From Salticus scenicus (Eukaryota; Arthropoda; Arachnida; Araneae; Salticidae): a DNA stretch of 64,000 bases. Below the pieces are notes generated by a model. It ran no database searches. It saw only the letters and a program-made list of their open reading frames with translations, and was not told the DNA's origin. Every line of letters starts with the position of its first letter. Within the stretch, counting starts at the first letter, position 1. The DNA is taken from positions 200,473,120 through 200,537,119 of the forward strand of contig OZ005661.1 in assembly GCA_963930645.1 (NCBI GenBank), read 5' to 3'. Below, piece after piece: positions 50,680-63,359 of this stretch. Made by a program: the position numbers and the translations under genes.

Positions 50680-52180
50680 TTGAAAATCACATCAAAGTGC
50701 ATATTAAGTACATTTAATCAAAACCCACACACCAAAATTTGCCATTCAAAGGTAATTTCGAGCACATTTAAGCTTGAAAACGTGTTTTTGCCCCCTTAAG
50801 AGGGGGGGGGGGAGGAGTAATTTCACAGAATCTATTTATAGTTCATGTTGCATACACGTACATAACCGACACATTAAAAAATTGAGATCCTGAATTATTT
50901 GAGGCAGAGTTATGCTTTAAAACATGTTTTTTAGCCCCACCCCCTGTGTTTTTTTAGCCTCATTCTTAAAGAAAAGAAGGGGGAGGAAAGCACTTTATAT
51001 TATCAAACACACCTTATATCAGTTAGGTACATGTAACTGACCCAAACATCAAAAAGCTCCTTCCTAAGACAATTTACCGCAGAGTTACGCATGAATACAT
51101 ATATTTTTGCCCCCTCGCCCCCTAAGGGGCGGAAGAGTGTAATTTAACAAAATCGCTTTGTAGTGTGTGTGGAATACGTATAAGCAGTCCACACATCAAA
51201 AATTGCCATTCTATGACAATTTTGAACAAAGTTACTTGTGGAAACATGTTTTTTACCCACCAACCCTCAAAAGAAGGGGAGGGGTGATAACACGGAATTT
51301 CAAATAATCCCTTTGTAGTTTGTGTGTGTTGATTACGCATAACCAATCGACATATCAAAAAATCGCTTTCCTGAGATAATTTGGAGCAGAGTTACTTTTT
51401 AAAACATGTTTTTGCCCCACCCCACCTCCACCCCCCGCCTTTAAAGGGAGGAAAGAGGAAATTTCACGAAATCCCTTTATAATGCTTTATAATGCGTGTT
51501 GGGAAAGCATAACCAGCCCACGCATAAAAAATTGCCTAAGATAGTTCAGAGCAGAGTTGCGCATGGAAAAATGATTTCCCCCACCCCATCCCCAAGGGGG
51601 ATATCGTGGAATTTTACAAAATTCCTTTGCAGTGTGTGTCTTGAATACGCATAACCAATCTATAGATTTTGCCCTCCTCCCCGCTCTTAAAGGGGGAGAG
51701 GGAGAAATTTCGTAAAATCCCTTTATAGTGCATGTTGGAAACGCATAAACAACCAACACATAAAATTTAATCTTACCGAGATAATTTGAAGCAAATCTAT
51801 GCTTGGAAACGTGCTTATTACTCCCCTGCCCTTTAAGGGGTGGGGGAGGGAGAAATTTCGTAAAATCCCTTTATAGTGTGTGTTGGGAACGCATAAACAA
51901 TTTAAACATAAAATTTAATCTCACTGAGATAATTTGAAGCAAATTTATGCTTGGAAACGTGTTTATCCCCCCCCCCCTTGCACTTAAATGAGGGGAGGGG
52001 GAAATTTCGTTAAATCACCTTATAGCGTGTGTTGGGAACGCATAAACAACCCACACATAAAATTTAATCTTACTGAGATAATTTGAAGCAAAGTTATGCT
52101 TCGAAACGTGTTTATTCTCCCCTACCTCCAAGGGGGGAGCTTTCGTAAAATCCTGTTACAATGGGTGTTGGAGACACGTT
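50680..52180 (-). repeat. Tandem array, about 150-bp units, inside the Helitron
   Basis: About ten units, each with a purine/pyrimidine C-block (CCCC...GGGG), AAATCCCTTTATAGTGTGTG, ACGCATAA and a TAATTTGAAGC stretch. The most similar units are at 51700-52130. Confidence 0.8.
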
Positions 52181-52189
52181 AATAAGCCA

Positions 52190-53300
52190 CACACTAAAAT
52201 TTGTGACCTCAGCTCCTATAGATTTCCACGGACGAATTTAGAGCTAAAAGAGGGGGTTGAATTTGCCCCCTCATAACTCCCCCCAATATCGAAAATCGGA
52301 AAAAAATTAAGAGTAAGATTTTGGAAATATCCTCAAGAAGACTCTTGGCGATTTTCTATACATTCGGGCTATTATTGGTAGAGTTTTACTCGAAAACCCG
52401 TATTTTGCTAAATTTGCCTCCGAAAATAGTTTTTACTCCCACCGCCCCCCCTTCCCTTAAAAATCCAAAACTCAAATCGCAGAAAATGCTTTTTTTGCAC
52501 TCAAGTCTAGTCTCTCTCTCTACAATTTCTTCACCGTGAAGCTATTTGGTGCCGAATTATGCTTATAAGAGGGGTTTTGCCTTCTGCCCCCCAGAGGGAT
52601 CGGAAGATATTTCGCAAAATCCTGCCTTAATGGGCGTCAGGTTACTAAAACCAACGTGCTCACGAAATCACCAAATCTATTTCCCATAGAATTGCCTCGG
52701 CTGTGTTGAATCAGTGAATCAGTGATTTTTCTCTTTAATTCCCAACCCACCCCAAAATGGGTAAAGGGGGGCTTTCACAATATCCTGTTATAATGGGTGT
52801 TTTATACACGTAAATAAGCCGCACACTAAAATTTGTGACCTCAACTCCTATAGATTTCCACGGACGAAATTAGCGCTGAAAGGGGGGTTGTGGAATTTGC
52901 CCCTCGTAACTCTCCCCCCCAAAAATCGGAAATCGCAAAAAATCAAAAATGAGTTTTTGCAAATACCTTAAAAAAAACGTTTGGCGTTTTTTTTTTTTTT
53001 TTTTTTTTAAATCTTTGAGCTATTACTGCTAATATTTTACTCGAAAATCCATATATTGCTGAATTTCCCCCCGAAAATCCTTTTTACCCCCCTCTCCCCC
53101 CTTAAAAATCCAAAATTCCAAAATCGCAGAAAATGATTTTTTTGTATTCAAGTCTAGTCCCCCCCCCCACATCTGCAATTTCTTCACCTTGAAGTAATTT
53201 GGAGCCGCGTTATGCTTATGAAGGTGTTTTTTCCTTCTGCACCTCCAAAAATCATTTTCGCCCCCTTCCTCCCTTAAAAATCAAAAATTCCAAAATCGCC
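52190..53300 (-). repeat. Two copies of a 640-bp repeat inside the Helitron
   Basis: TTGTGACCTCAGCTCCTATA at about 52200 recurs at about 52840 with the same following order (ATAGATTTCCACGGACGAA, then CTCCCCCC). The second copy is diverged by T runs. Confidence 0.7.
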
Positions 53301-54723
53301 TCTCTAAAAGACACTCTTAAAAAAAGAAGAAATGTTATTCTAAGAAAAGAGCAGACAGATAAAATATTTATCTGTAACGTGGAAACGGTTTAATTTTTAA
53401 AGGGTTGAAAGGAAAATCTTTAAAGAAGATTTTTAACCTCTTCACACCATCTCCGAAATGGTTTCCAATTGAAGCTTCAAATTTAGAGAAATATTTCTTC
53501 TTAAGCCATAATTAAGGTACAAGATGAGAATCTTCTGAAATTTAACCCTTAAGGAAGTGATTTTAGAAAGGAATTTCCGAAATTTATTCCTTAAGCATTT
53601 CTACGCGCTGTTCGCACGTGTTTTCAATGATTTCCTTTAGAAGCTAGAAATTTAGAAAAATGTCTTCTCTTGCGACCTAATAAAGATTAAAAAAAAGATG
53701 AGAATTTTCTTAAATTTAACACCTACATGGGTAAGAGGAATGTCTAGCTTTTCTAGAAAAAATGCAGTGATTTCCAATGTATTTGAAGAAAGCTTGGTCT
53801 CTATCAGAACTCAGAATAGGCAATCCCTTTTCAACAGTTGAAATTAATTGGCTCTGCTTTCCATTTTTATTTTATTTTTTAAATTTTTCCCCGAGCGAAG
53901 AAATCGTAGAACGACTTCTTGTACTACAATTTGGAATTAAGATTGCCATTTCTTGCTGTTTATTCGATCGCTAGCAAAAAAAAAAAAAAAAAAAAAAGCC
54001 GCAACAAAAATCATAATAAAGTGAAGTTGTTTTCCCCATTAAAATGCCCTTCTGCTGTCGAATGGTTTCTAAGAAATCATGTCATTTGCGTACACGACAC
54101 TACTTCATTTGGGAGGTTTTCTGAACGTAACGTCGTTAACTAACATGTTTTGGAAATTACTTTGATTTTATTCAAGTTAAGACCATTCGTTAATTGGGCG
54201 TGCTAATAATGAAATGTTAAAGTTGCATGCTTGAAATAATGGCGAAAATGTAATTTATGAAAAGTTTTTTTTAATCCTACCACTCCTTTTTAATTTAAAA
54301 ATTTTTAAAACCACTACTTAATGTTCCAAAATATACTTTTAGTCATTCGTAAGATGTTGTTTCATGAAGCTCCTCTTTTTATCTTGTCTCTGTCACTATT
54401 TTGCTGTAACACGTATTATTTATGTATATATATATAAAAAAGTTGCCTTAAACTTTTAAAGTCTACTGTTTCCTGCACTTTTATTCTATTGCTAACAACA
54501 TTCCAGCGTATAATGAATCTATTCAGGCATTTCTTTTGAGATGACATTGACAGCGCCATCTATACGCATATTTTATAAGTACTTTTTCCCTTCACCAAAC
54601 AAAATTCCATTGTCTCACAATTGTTCTGGTAAAGACTCAAGTAATTTTGGCCGTTAGTTTTAAAATTATAACGTTTTGAAATAGTAACTTTAATTATAAT
54701 CACTTTGTACAATTAAAATAATT

Positions 54724-54965
54724 TGCATATCGAATTTTGAAGTATCTAGTTGCATTATTACTACAGAAATCATATAAAAATATGTTTTTCTCACCCCCTC
54801 TCATTGCGCACGCACTAGAAATTTGAAACATTATTTACATAACATTATTAACATAATTTATATATTAAATTTGAAGTTTCTAGTTGCATTATTACTATAG
54901 AAGTCATATAAAAATATGTTTTTCTCACCCCCTCTCATTGCGCACGCACTAGAAATTTGAAACAG
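54724..54965. repeat. 131-bp tandem duplication
   Basis: TTTCTCACCCCCTCTCATTG and flanking sequence occur twice, 131 bp apart, near the Helitron 5' end. Confidence 0.8.
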
Positions 54966-55211
54966 GTACAATAACTTGAACCCGGGTCATGAGAAGTAAT
55001 TGCGTCAAGTTTGGTTCAAATCGGCTCAGTGTTTCGGTACGGAATGCAAGACCCACACACACATACAAAGACTTTTATTTTTATTAAGATTATGTACGCT
55101 CAAGACCTCATAATAATAGTTATAGTAATAATAATAATAATAAGGGTGTTGATTGGTTTCTTTGAAAGATTATTTTCGAAGTAATTATGAAAATATTATT
55201 TTTTAATAACA

Positions 55212-55260
55212 CTAGGAGGTTCTGCCTCCTGCTCGCTCCGCTCACCAGCTCCCGGTTCGT
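55212..55260 (-). mobile_element. Second Helitron-like 3' terminus
   Basis: The minus strand reads GGTGAGCGGAGCGAGCAGG, then a CCTCC hairpin arm and CTAG followed by T. This is a Helitron-type end from another family. The body to the right was not delimited. Confidence 0.45.
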
Positions 55261-55404
55261 TTCAATTATTAATATCTCTGTGAGGCTTTTCACTGAATAT
55301 GAATATTAATAGTGTATAACACAAGACAAAAGCAGAAAAGTGTTATAGAAATTCCCATATTTAATGTCAAATTGAAGTACATATTATTTAATACCACATG
55401 AATT

Positions 55405-55580
55405 ATTTATTTATTTATTTTATTTTATTTTATTTATTTATTTTATTTTATTTATTTATTTATTTTATTTTATTTATTTATTTATTTTATTTATATTTAT
55501 TTTTAAATTATTTTTAATTTTTATTTATTTATTTATTATTATTATTTTTTTTATTTATTATTATTATTTTTTTTTTTTTT
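55405..55580. repeat. Low-complexity (ATTT)n / (ATTTT)n tract
   Basis: About 170 bp of TTTA and TTTTA units passing into (ATT)n and T runs. Confidence 0.9.
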
Positions 55581-56525
55581 GCTTTTTAAATGAGAAATTG
55601 TGCAGTATTTTGTGATGAATTTTTGGTGTAATTGCTTGTTAAATTAAAAAAAAAAAAAATGAAGGGAAAAATGAAAGAAGGAAAAGCAAAAAATCTATTG
55701 CTTATAATCTAGAGCCTGTACTTTTTCCAAATACTTATACTTTTCTCTGTTGCCTACACTTTTTAGGTAAGGAATTTTTGTCTTGCCATAAGTAGAAATA
55801 GGAAATGTGTCCCAGAAATGTCTAATATCGTAATGTTAAAAAACTATCAATGCGAAATTACAAGATTTATAAACGAGCTTGATTTTGACTCTATTTGGAA
55901 CAACTTGCATGTTGGTCTACAACTCGATTTGATGAGTTTCTTTTGGTAAAAATGGCGAAATACGATTTTCGAAAGTGATTGCCATGGATTCCAAATGTGA
56001 AGAAAGTAAAAAATGTAGTCATAATCCAAGTAATAAAATGACAAACTATTAAATGAGATTTTTTATTTCATTAAAGATACTGTTTTTAAAAAATAACATT
56101 TAATGAAAAATACTTTTAATTATTTATGTTTTTGCTTTAAAATATTTTACACTTATCTGTGTGAGATAAAAATGAATTTATCCAATATCTACGAATAAAC
56201 ATATTTATGTGGAATTGTTCACATATCAAAAGAAATCATTTGTCTATAGAAAGAATTTTTTTCCCTCAACTTTAGTAAGTTCATAAAATTATTATACCAA
56301 AGATATGTTCAATGAACAGGTAAACATGTTAGATTTTAGTGCTGCATGATTGCGTGTGACTAATTTTACTTTTAAAAGAGACAGGGAAAACTCTGATAAT
56401 TTCTTCACTAGATTTGTGCAGCAACCCGGAAAAATAAATAAATAAACTTTTAAATTTTTAAAAATGTCACTTTTATTTCCAATTACTTTTCAATTAGCAC
56501 AGAACTACCAAAACAAATCTTTTAT

Positions 56526-56561
<36 letters not shown>

Positions 56562-56597
56562 GAAATGTAAGATTTAAATTTATATAAAGATTATGAA

Positions 56598-57160
56598 AAA
56601 CTGCATAAGTTCTATATAAAATGCACATTTAAATATATAGAAGTTATATTTGCAGCTCTAACCGGCGTTCCTTGAGTTGAAGTAGTACTCATAACTTTTT
56701 TTAATTAAAGTAAATAAAAGAAAGTGTGAGATGAAAATAAAATAAAATAAAATATTTTCCAGATGTATGATATTCCAATTGAAAGTTTTGAATATTTTTG
56801 AAAGTTTTTTAACTTTTCACCGTATGACAGATGCTTTCTAGCCCGCATTAGACGTGCATCTTCATGTCTCTGCTTTAAGCAAGATTTTGCTTTCATTCTC
56901 CTGTAAACAATGTGTTTTGAAGCTTTAATTCTTCTGTGTACAGAAATGTGTAAAAAATTACATAAGTTCTATGTAAACTCTATATTTAAAGCCATCGAAG
57001 TTATATTTGTAGCTCTACCCGGCTTTGCTTGAATTAAAGTAGTATTTATAACTTTTTTTTTTTTTTTTTTTTTAAATAAAGAAAATAAAAGAAAGTGCGA
57101 GATGAAAATAAAGTAAAATATTTTCCAGCTTTATGACATTCTGATCGAAAGTTTTGAATA
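56598..57160 (+). repeat. Tandem duplication, period about 360 bp
   Basis: CATAAGTTCTATATAAA ... GAAGTTATATTTGCAGCTCT ... AAGTTTTGAAT at 56598 recurs from 56957. Each copy has a TACCCGGC-type motif seen in several arthropod transposons. No coding evidence. Confidence 0.7.
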
Positions 57161-57912
57161 AACGGATTCCAGAATTAACCCACAAAGGTGGTAAAACATG
57201 TTAACATATCTATAGAACTTCTGTGTAAACAATAGTTTTAGTTTTTCAGGAGCATTGACATGAAAACTTTTAGAAGTTCCCATACAGCAGCATCCAACAT
57301 CTAATTAACCCTTTTTGGCACAAAAAGAAATATACACGAATAATAAAGCATCAATATAACTTTATTTATATAGTTAAAAATTTTAAATTTATAATGATCT
57401 CAATTTTGCTGGATTCATAGACAATTTTTTTTTCCCTTTAATATAAAGTTATATTTCAATTTTATGTTCATGTGTAAATGAATATTTTTCTATTTAATAA
57501 TGTTAAAATAAGAATTCAGATTTATTTAATACCTTTTAAACCAATTGTCTGATAAAAAAAAAAAAAAAAAAAAAAAAATACAGCATTAGCTATATTTTCT
57601 CTCGTTTTCATAGTGATTCGTTGAACAGTGCAACTTTACATACAGTGGACAAAGAAATCTAGAGAAAGATTCACTGACAAACATATATATATATGGATTA
57701 AAAAACTTTGTTTTGTCTTAAATGAAAATGTTATTACATTTTCGATGGTATTTTGTCGTGTGTTAATTTTTACATCCCGCTGACTTCGTGTGGTATGAAT
57801 GAGATAGATTAGGATTACAAAAGAACAAAGTATTATAAAGAATACCTTGTAAAAAATTACTTTTCTCTGCAATTGAATTTCAACACGCATAAAAGAGCGA
57901 TACCACACCCCA

Positions 57913-57948
<36 letters not shown>

Positions 57949-58466
57949 TTCTTATAGAAAGGATGCTTTAACGTTGTCACCAGTATTCAAACTTCCCGTA
58001 AATATTAGGTATCTATTTTTAAAACATTGTTTAGATTGTTTGGAGTGGGGTTGACACCGAAATCAACCTGGGCCTTGGGCCTCATCAGGCCTTAATCGGA
58101 TTCTGTATATGTCCAACAATACGCGAACAATTTTATCAATCTCAATGAAATCTTTCAGGAACTATCATCATGTGATACAGATTTAGAATGTAAAATTCGA
58201 ACTTCTTAGTAATATCTGTTTGATGAGTTATGCTGAGTAAGTACACAGAGCAACCGCTCCAAACCTGATCATATTGTGTCGATGAAGGGATTATTAAAAG
58301 CATCTAACATATTACCTTTCCATTGTCGAAGGAGAAGATAAATAAAATACAGATAAATAAATATTAATTTTATAAAAAGAAATGCATAATTTGATTTTAT
58401 TATTATTATTATAATCGTTATCATTATTATTATTTTATGCAGATGCAGTATTTCTTTCTGTTTTAG

Positions 58467-58577
58467 GAAAGCTAGCGAAGATTCTGGATGATGGTTTTGC
58501 AACCTTCGCAGGAAACTTCGAAAGAGTAATTAAATAGAAAAATAAAGAAATCTTGTTTTCCCTATATCTGAAATACA
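58467..58577 (+). CDS. Terminal exon C of another micro-exon secreted-peptide gene
   Basis: The acceptor TTTCTTTCTGTTTTAG leads into a 71-nt phase-1 coding end, to TAG at 58535-58537. After a split glycine it reads KLAKILDDGFATFAG and then NFERVIK, which could form an amphipathic helix. AATAAA is at 58541-58546. Downstream, AAATCTTGTT and CTGAAATACATTAT align with the gene 2 UTR around its AATAAA, suggesting a shared origin. No signal-peptide exon could be found upstream in this window; a Helitron occupies 50440-55089. The gene may be intact with distant exons, or may be a relic. Confidence 0.4.
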
Positions 58578-59127
58578 TTATTTATCTTGAATTTTTTGTC
58601 TTTAATTACTTATCAAATGTGTATAATTATTTTGAGATACGCGCACAACTTTGAAATTCTGTTTCATAATGACTAATGTTATGAAGACGGAAAAATCATG
58701 TTAATATTATTTGTATGTATAAACATTTGGCAGTTTTACATGAATTTGATGTGTTATTTATTTGTTATAATGTCTTGAATAAACAATATCAAATAATTGC
58801 GCATTATCAACTCAAGAAAAAGAAATATATATACGGAATTTTCAGATTATCTCATACATCTTGCATCAGTATTATTTTTCTGATAAATGAAAATAATTGT
58901 AGGCTTTTTATTATTTAGTGTCATCCTGTATATATTTTTAAAAAATCTCAATTTTCTATTCGAGATAATGTGCACTAAGGGACCAAAAAGAAAAAAAAAA
59001 GTATCGCACTGCACAAAACTGACTTATACCTGTTTTATTTAAAATAAAAATTCTACATGAAAACTTCTTAATTATAATATAATAATAGAAACGTCCTTAC
59101 TTGTAAGCATCTATTAAAGTTTTTATC

Positions 59128-59525
59128 GTGGGCCCTCGCTGTCATCAGGCATGCTTCACTTGGTGTGTTAACGGTCGAAACTAATCAGCTTCGGCTACCT
59201 GCTGCTTTTAATTAACTAGGTGTTGCCACTTATTGTCGATATCTAAAAGTGAATTATTTTTGTTACAACTGCGCATGTTTTCAAAAATTTCAACAGATTC
59301 ATAGTAATAGTTTTCGTAGTTAGCGATTTTTTTTTTAAAAACATTATTGAAGTTTATTCTGATACAATTTCGTTAACGCGGTGGTGGTTTTGTTAAAATT
59401 TCTATGAACTTTATGTTCTCTAGTTCTGCTTTTTCTTTTTCTTTTGATCATTCCGATGTAGTAACCTTTTTTATTAACTTTTGTTTCTTTGCTTATTTCA
59501 TAGATACCAGCAGTTTTTAGACGGG
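59128..59525 (-). pseudogene. Penelope-like element GIY-YIG endonuclease fragment, copy 1
   Basis: On the minus strand, starting near 59520, it reads KTAGIYEISKETK, NKKGYYIGMIKRKRKSRTR and EHKVH. This gives GIY, YYIG and the R...EH spacing of the Penelope-type GIY-YIG nuclease. A following segment recalls the usual C-terminal ES.EI.K...N. The reverse transcriptase part is absent. It forms an inverted pair with the next copy. Confidence 0.6.
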
Positions 59526-59651
59526 TTCGTTGAAATAAGTTTGGGTTAGGTTTGATAACTTAGGTAAACTATAGTTTCAATTGTGTTGGGTTCTTTTCTT
59601 AAAATGGCAATAAACAAAATTCAACGAATCCGTAGCGACAAAGTCTAAATT

Positions 59652-60045
59652 AATCACCTAAAAACTGCCGGTATCTATGAAGTAAGCTATGAAACGAAAG
59701 ATAATAAAAAAGATTACTACATCCAAACGACAAAAAAAAAAAAAAAAAAAACTCGCGTTAACGAAGTTATACCTAAATAATGGTAATAAAATAAAATTCG
59801 ATAATGTTAAAAAACTTGCTAACTACAAAAATTATTACTGTGAAGTTGTGGAAATTTTAAAAAACATGCGCAGTTGCAGCAAAAAAGATCATCTATAGAC
59901 ATCAACAACATATGGTGACACCTAATTAGAAGTAAGAAGGAGGCAGCTGAAGTTGATTAGTTTTCTCGTCAACACACCAAGTAAAGGAGTCAAGTGAAAG
60001 TGCACGCCTGATGATGGCGCAGGTCCGCACCGAAAACTTCACTAG
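59652..60045 (+). pseudogene. Penelope-like element GIY-YIG endonuclease fragment, copy 2
   Basis: Inverted relative of the previous entry: TAGIYEVSYETKDNKKDYYI then ALTKLYLNNGNK, KLANYKNYYCEVVEILKNMR and SCSKKDHL. YYIG has become YYIQ and a long A run interrupts it, so it is not functional. The two copies are head to head about 125 bp apart. Confidence 0.6.
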
Positions 60046-60049
60046 AAAC

Positions 60050-61150
60050 TTCCGAGTAAGGCCGTTTATATTATTATGTTGTAAAACTGTCATGTTTACA
60101 CAATAACAGAGATAAAATGATGCTGTAAACATTACAATCCTCCAATGGACTTCCACATGTGTGAGAAATGCTATGAGGCAGCAGGAATCTGAAGAAAACA
60201 AGAACTTCGTTTAAGAAGTTAAACCCTCTTGTCATCCGGAACAAACAGTATGGATTGCCTCTCATTTTGAAACGATACCCCGTTGTTAAATAAAACACCA
60301 AAGAAAAATTCTAAAACCTTGGTGGGCCGGGTACAGTGAAACGGAAAAAAATAAGCCGTCTCATAAAGAAGTCGGCTAGTAGTGACAAAGAGGAATCATC
60401 CTTATGTTTCTTACTCCAGATCTGAGCAATAATTTTTAGAAAAGAAGATGAAAAGAAGCAGTTGAGTTTGTCTTGTCCGAGTGCACCAGTACCCGTAGAC
60501 GGAGTGATTTTTCTTCGTACTTGTTACTATCACTTAGCTGAAAGTTTTAATAAATAAAGAGTAAAAATTAAGGAAGCTCAATTTCTTTTAAGAAAAGTTT
60601 GCTTCTAATCATTGTGTAATCCTCGACGAGTGGATTAAAATAAATTGTCTCAAAAGAAATTTATTCTAACGTCTAATTTAATAAGACTGGCTAAATACAT
60701 GTTTCAACAAGATTTATTTTAATCTTTTAATTAATTGATGAAAAATGAATCTTTTTATCATTTCATTAATTGAATGGACCTTATTGTAATCTCAAAGCAC
60801 TACAGCTTACATAACGTGATGATAGCGGTGAAATGATAAAAGCCCCGCTGAAGCTTAAATAAATTGATAATAGTAATAATAAAAATTATTTTATTGCAAT
60901 TTTGAACTTTTTGTCCGACTTGACAACATTGGAAGCCTCTGCGATAATCCTCTGTTACGATACGCCCCTTAAACTGGTCAGACAGACATTAGAAATAGTC
61001 GCCCAAAGAGCACTGGGACAACAATTCAGTGACGGAGGAGCTAGCTCCTCTACAGGCATCGAAGACTAAAAGGGAAATCTACGAGTTCTCCTCAGTAAGC
61101 CAACAAAGTTTTAAGTGTATTCATTGAGAATTAGGTATCAGTAGAATTTT
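60050..61150. other. Unassigned sequence between PLE pair and TIR element
   Basis: No coding or repeat signature recognised. An acceptor-like site before 60541 is followed by a six-codon frame and AATAAA, which is too short to call. Confidence 0.4.
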
Positions 61151-61167
61151 TTCGATTTTAAAGAGTA

Positions 61168-62462
61168 CTCTCTAAAATGTAAAGAGCAATATCTGACTTT
61201 AAAAGAGTGGCATGTCACTCTTTGAACATGTCAAAATGGAACCAACCTCTAAAAAGAGTGAAAAGTCTCTTTTCGGAAGAGTGAGATTTTTCACGTACAG
61301 AGCCAGAATACTCCGAGTTATTCAAAGAGTTTGACTGTTTATTTTTTCTAAATATATATATCGTATACAATACATGATATCTTTTTTCCTTTTTGCGCTC
61401 ACTCTAGTTGAACGGCGGAAAAAAAGCAACTTGGATCTGTCGGGATTCGAACCGAGGGCAGCCCCGTGGCAGATGAGTGTTTTACCTCTGTACCAATGAG
61501 AACATACATAGATCGCTTAAATTACAGTGTTAAATCATTCACGTAAGAGATTAGTCACATTTATAGATTTTCACTTCATTTACCAAGATTATAAAACTAC
61601 AGAATTCTAACGAATATTTTAAAATTTAAAATTACAATTATTTTAAATTACTAAAATTAGAATTATTTTAAAATCAGAATGTATACTTGAAAGTAAATTC
61701 CCTAAAACAAATAATAATTTTAAAAGCAGCTTAGGGGAAAACAAAAGTTACTTGAGTGGGCACGTTTAAATAAATAGTTAAATATTACAAATCTACAGAG
61801 TTTCTTAAAAAACTTAGGAATATAAATCTTGCAGATGATTTTCACTATTAGAAAAATATTATAGCCAACTTCTTGAATATTGAAATGTGTATCAATGAAT
61901 ATAATTAAAATATAAATTTCTACAGATTTTAAGGCGGTAGGCATTAAATATTTGCATTAATATTATCTTTTATACTTTAAATATTTCTGAAGAAATCTAT
62001 TTGCTTTTTATTTCGAATTTCGATATCTTTCTTATGCTTTTTGATTCTTTACTAATAACACTTCGATTTTGTCAATCGTATGAAAAATTTATATTTACCA
62101 AAATATCTTTTAACACAACTTTTTTTCTTTTTTCTTTTTCATTCTTGAATATCTTCAATAAGTCCTTTTATACAAATCGCACGCATGAGATCGTCCAGAA
62201 ATTGTCTTTCATGTTTCATTTGAAATATGGTTAATAGATGGCGCCAGCAATTTTTCACTCTTCAGAAGGTTGATCTTGCAATAGATGATGACATCACACT
62301 TAGGGACAGAGTGACTACACGTCACTCTTTCGTGAAAAGTGAGAAAAGTCACATTTTCAAGAGTGATAATAGTACAGTTTTCTCACTTTAATAGGTGTCA
62401 GAATAGTGGTCAATGGTCACTTTTTTAAGGAGTGAGGTTCTCACTCCAGAAATTTTAGAGAG
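61168..62462. mobile_element. TIR element with CTCTCTAAAAT ends and a tRNA-like module (copy 2)
   Basis: CTCTCTAAAAT and ATTTTAGAGAG stand about 1.3 kb apart with TA on each side. Both subterminal zones contain many AAGAGTGA / TCACTCTT motifs. No transposase is present. Shares AATAGATGGCGCCAGCAA with the 36.9-38.0 kb copy. Confidence 0.6.
61436..61500 (-). other. tRNA-Gly-like module inside TIR element
   Basis: The minus strand has GGTACAGAGGTAAAAC, an anticodon-like loop CTGCCAC (GCC, glycine) and GGTTCGAATCCC. The acceptor stem is absent, so a functional tRNA is unlikely. Confidence 0.5.
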
Positions 62463-63359
62463 TATGTAAGATACCCGAAATGGAGCAATTATTTATATTC
62501 CACGAAATTTTTGCTGGTAATAACTATTAAAGCCAGCAGTACGCTGACTTTATTAATTATATAACTAATTACATATTATAACTATTTTAAAATTTTAACG
62601 CGGTATTTTCACGCTTCATTTCTATGGTAAATCTGTTTATTTCGGTTCTTTTAGATTTTACCAAGAACCTTCTATGTATTCGAGACTTGAATAAGTTCTC
62701 GCTGTTTCCTAACAGATAGAATTACCAGGACTACGAGCATGTAATTTCAGATGGCAACGCACCTAAAAGGAAGTACTGTCGGTAAGCTTAAGCTTCAGTG
62801 TATATTAGTTCACCACAGTATAAACAACAATTTTTTTTTCTTTAATTCTAAAATAAGTCGAGTTTTGTGCCAAGTAAAAATTATTTATAGAAAATTTTAT
62901 TGCACAAATTTGCAACTGAAGATACAGAATTCTTGTTGTGACTTACGGTGAGCATGCTCTGTCGGAAATGACATGCAGAGACTGATTTCGACGCTTAAAA
63001 AATAACGATTTTGATCTTGAAGGCGAAGAACGCTCTGACGCACCGAAAAAGTGTGTAGACGAAGCACTAGAGAAATTATTTAATGAAGACCCATGTCAGA
63101 CGTTAGCTGAACTTGCAATGAGCATACTGTTAAAAATGGTTTCTCAAAAAGGTGCAAAATTGTCTCAAAATAGCTCCGAAACAATATATACTTAAATTTG
63201 AAAATCCCATGTACTCATTTTTTTTAGCATATTGAAAGGCTGAAAAATGGGGTTGACCACTAAGAATCCCAATATTCTCATTTTTGAGCATGATCTAACC
63301 TATTTGACAATGAAATAACCATGAAATAATGATAATTGGCATGAAATAACCTAATTGAC

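Larger units (their letters stand above)
50440..55089 (-). mobile_element. Non-autonomous Helitron, 4.65 kb, minus strand
   Basis: On the minus strand it starts TCTTAATAAAAATAAAAGTC at 55089 and ends with the CCAGCGAAGCGGGC hairpin and CTAG at 50440. The flanking bases are A and T, the Helitron target. The interior has two tandem-repeat zones and no Rep/helicase frame. It shares the 3' end with the Helitrons at 40.8-44.1 kb. Confidence 0.65.

Noticed and set aside
54358..54420. MKLLFLSCLCHYFA, a possible signal exon for terminal exon C
   Set aside because: It lies inside the Helitron, the only donor (GTAACA) is weak and in phase 0, and so it cannot join terminal exon C in frame.
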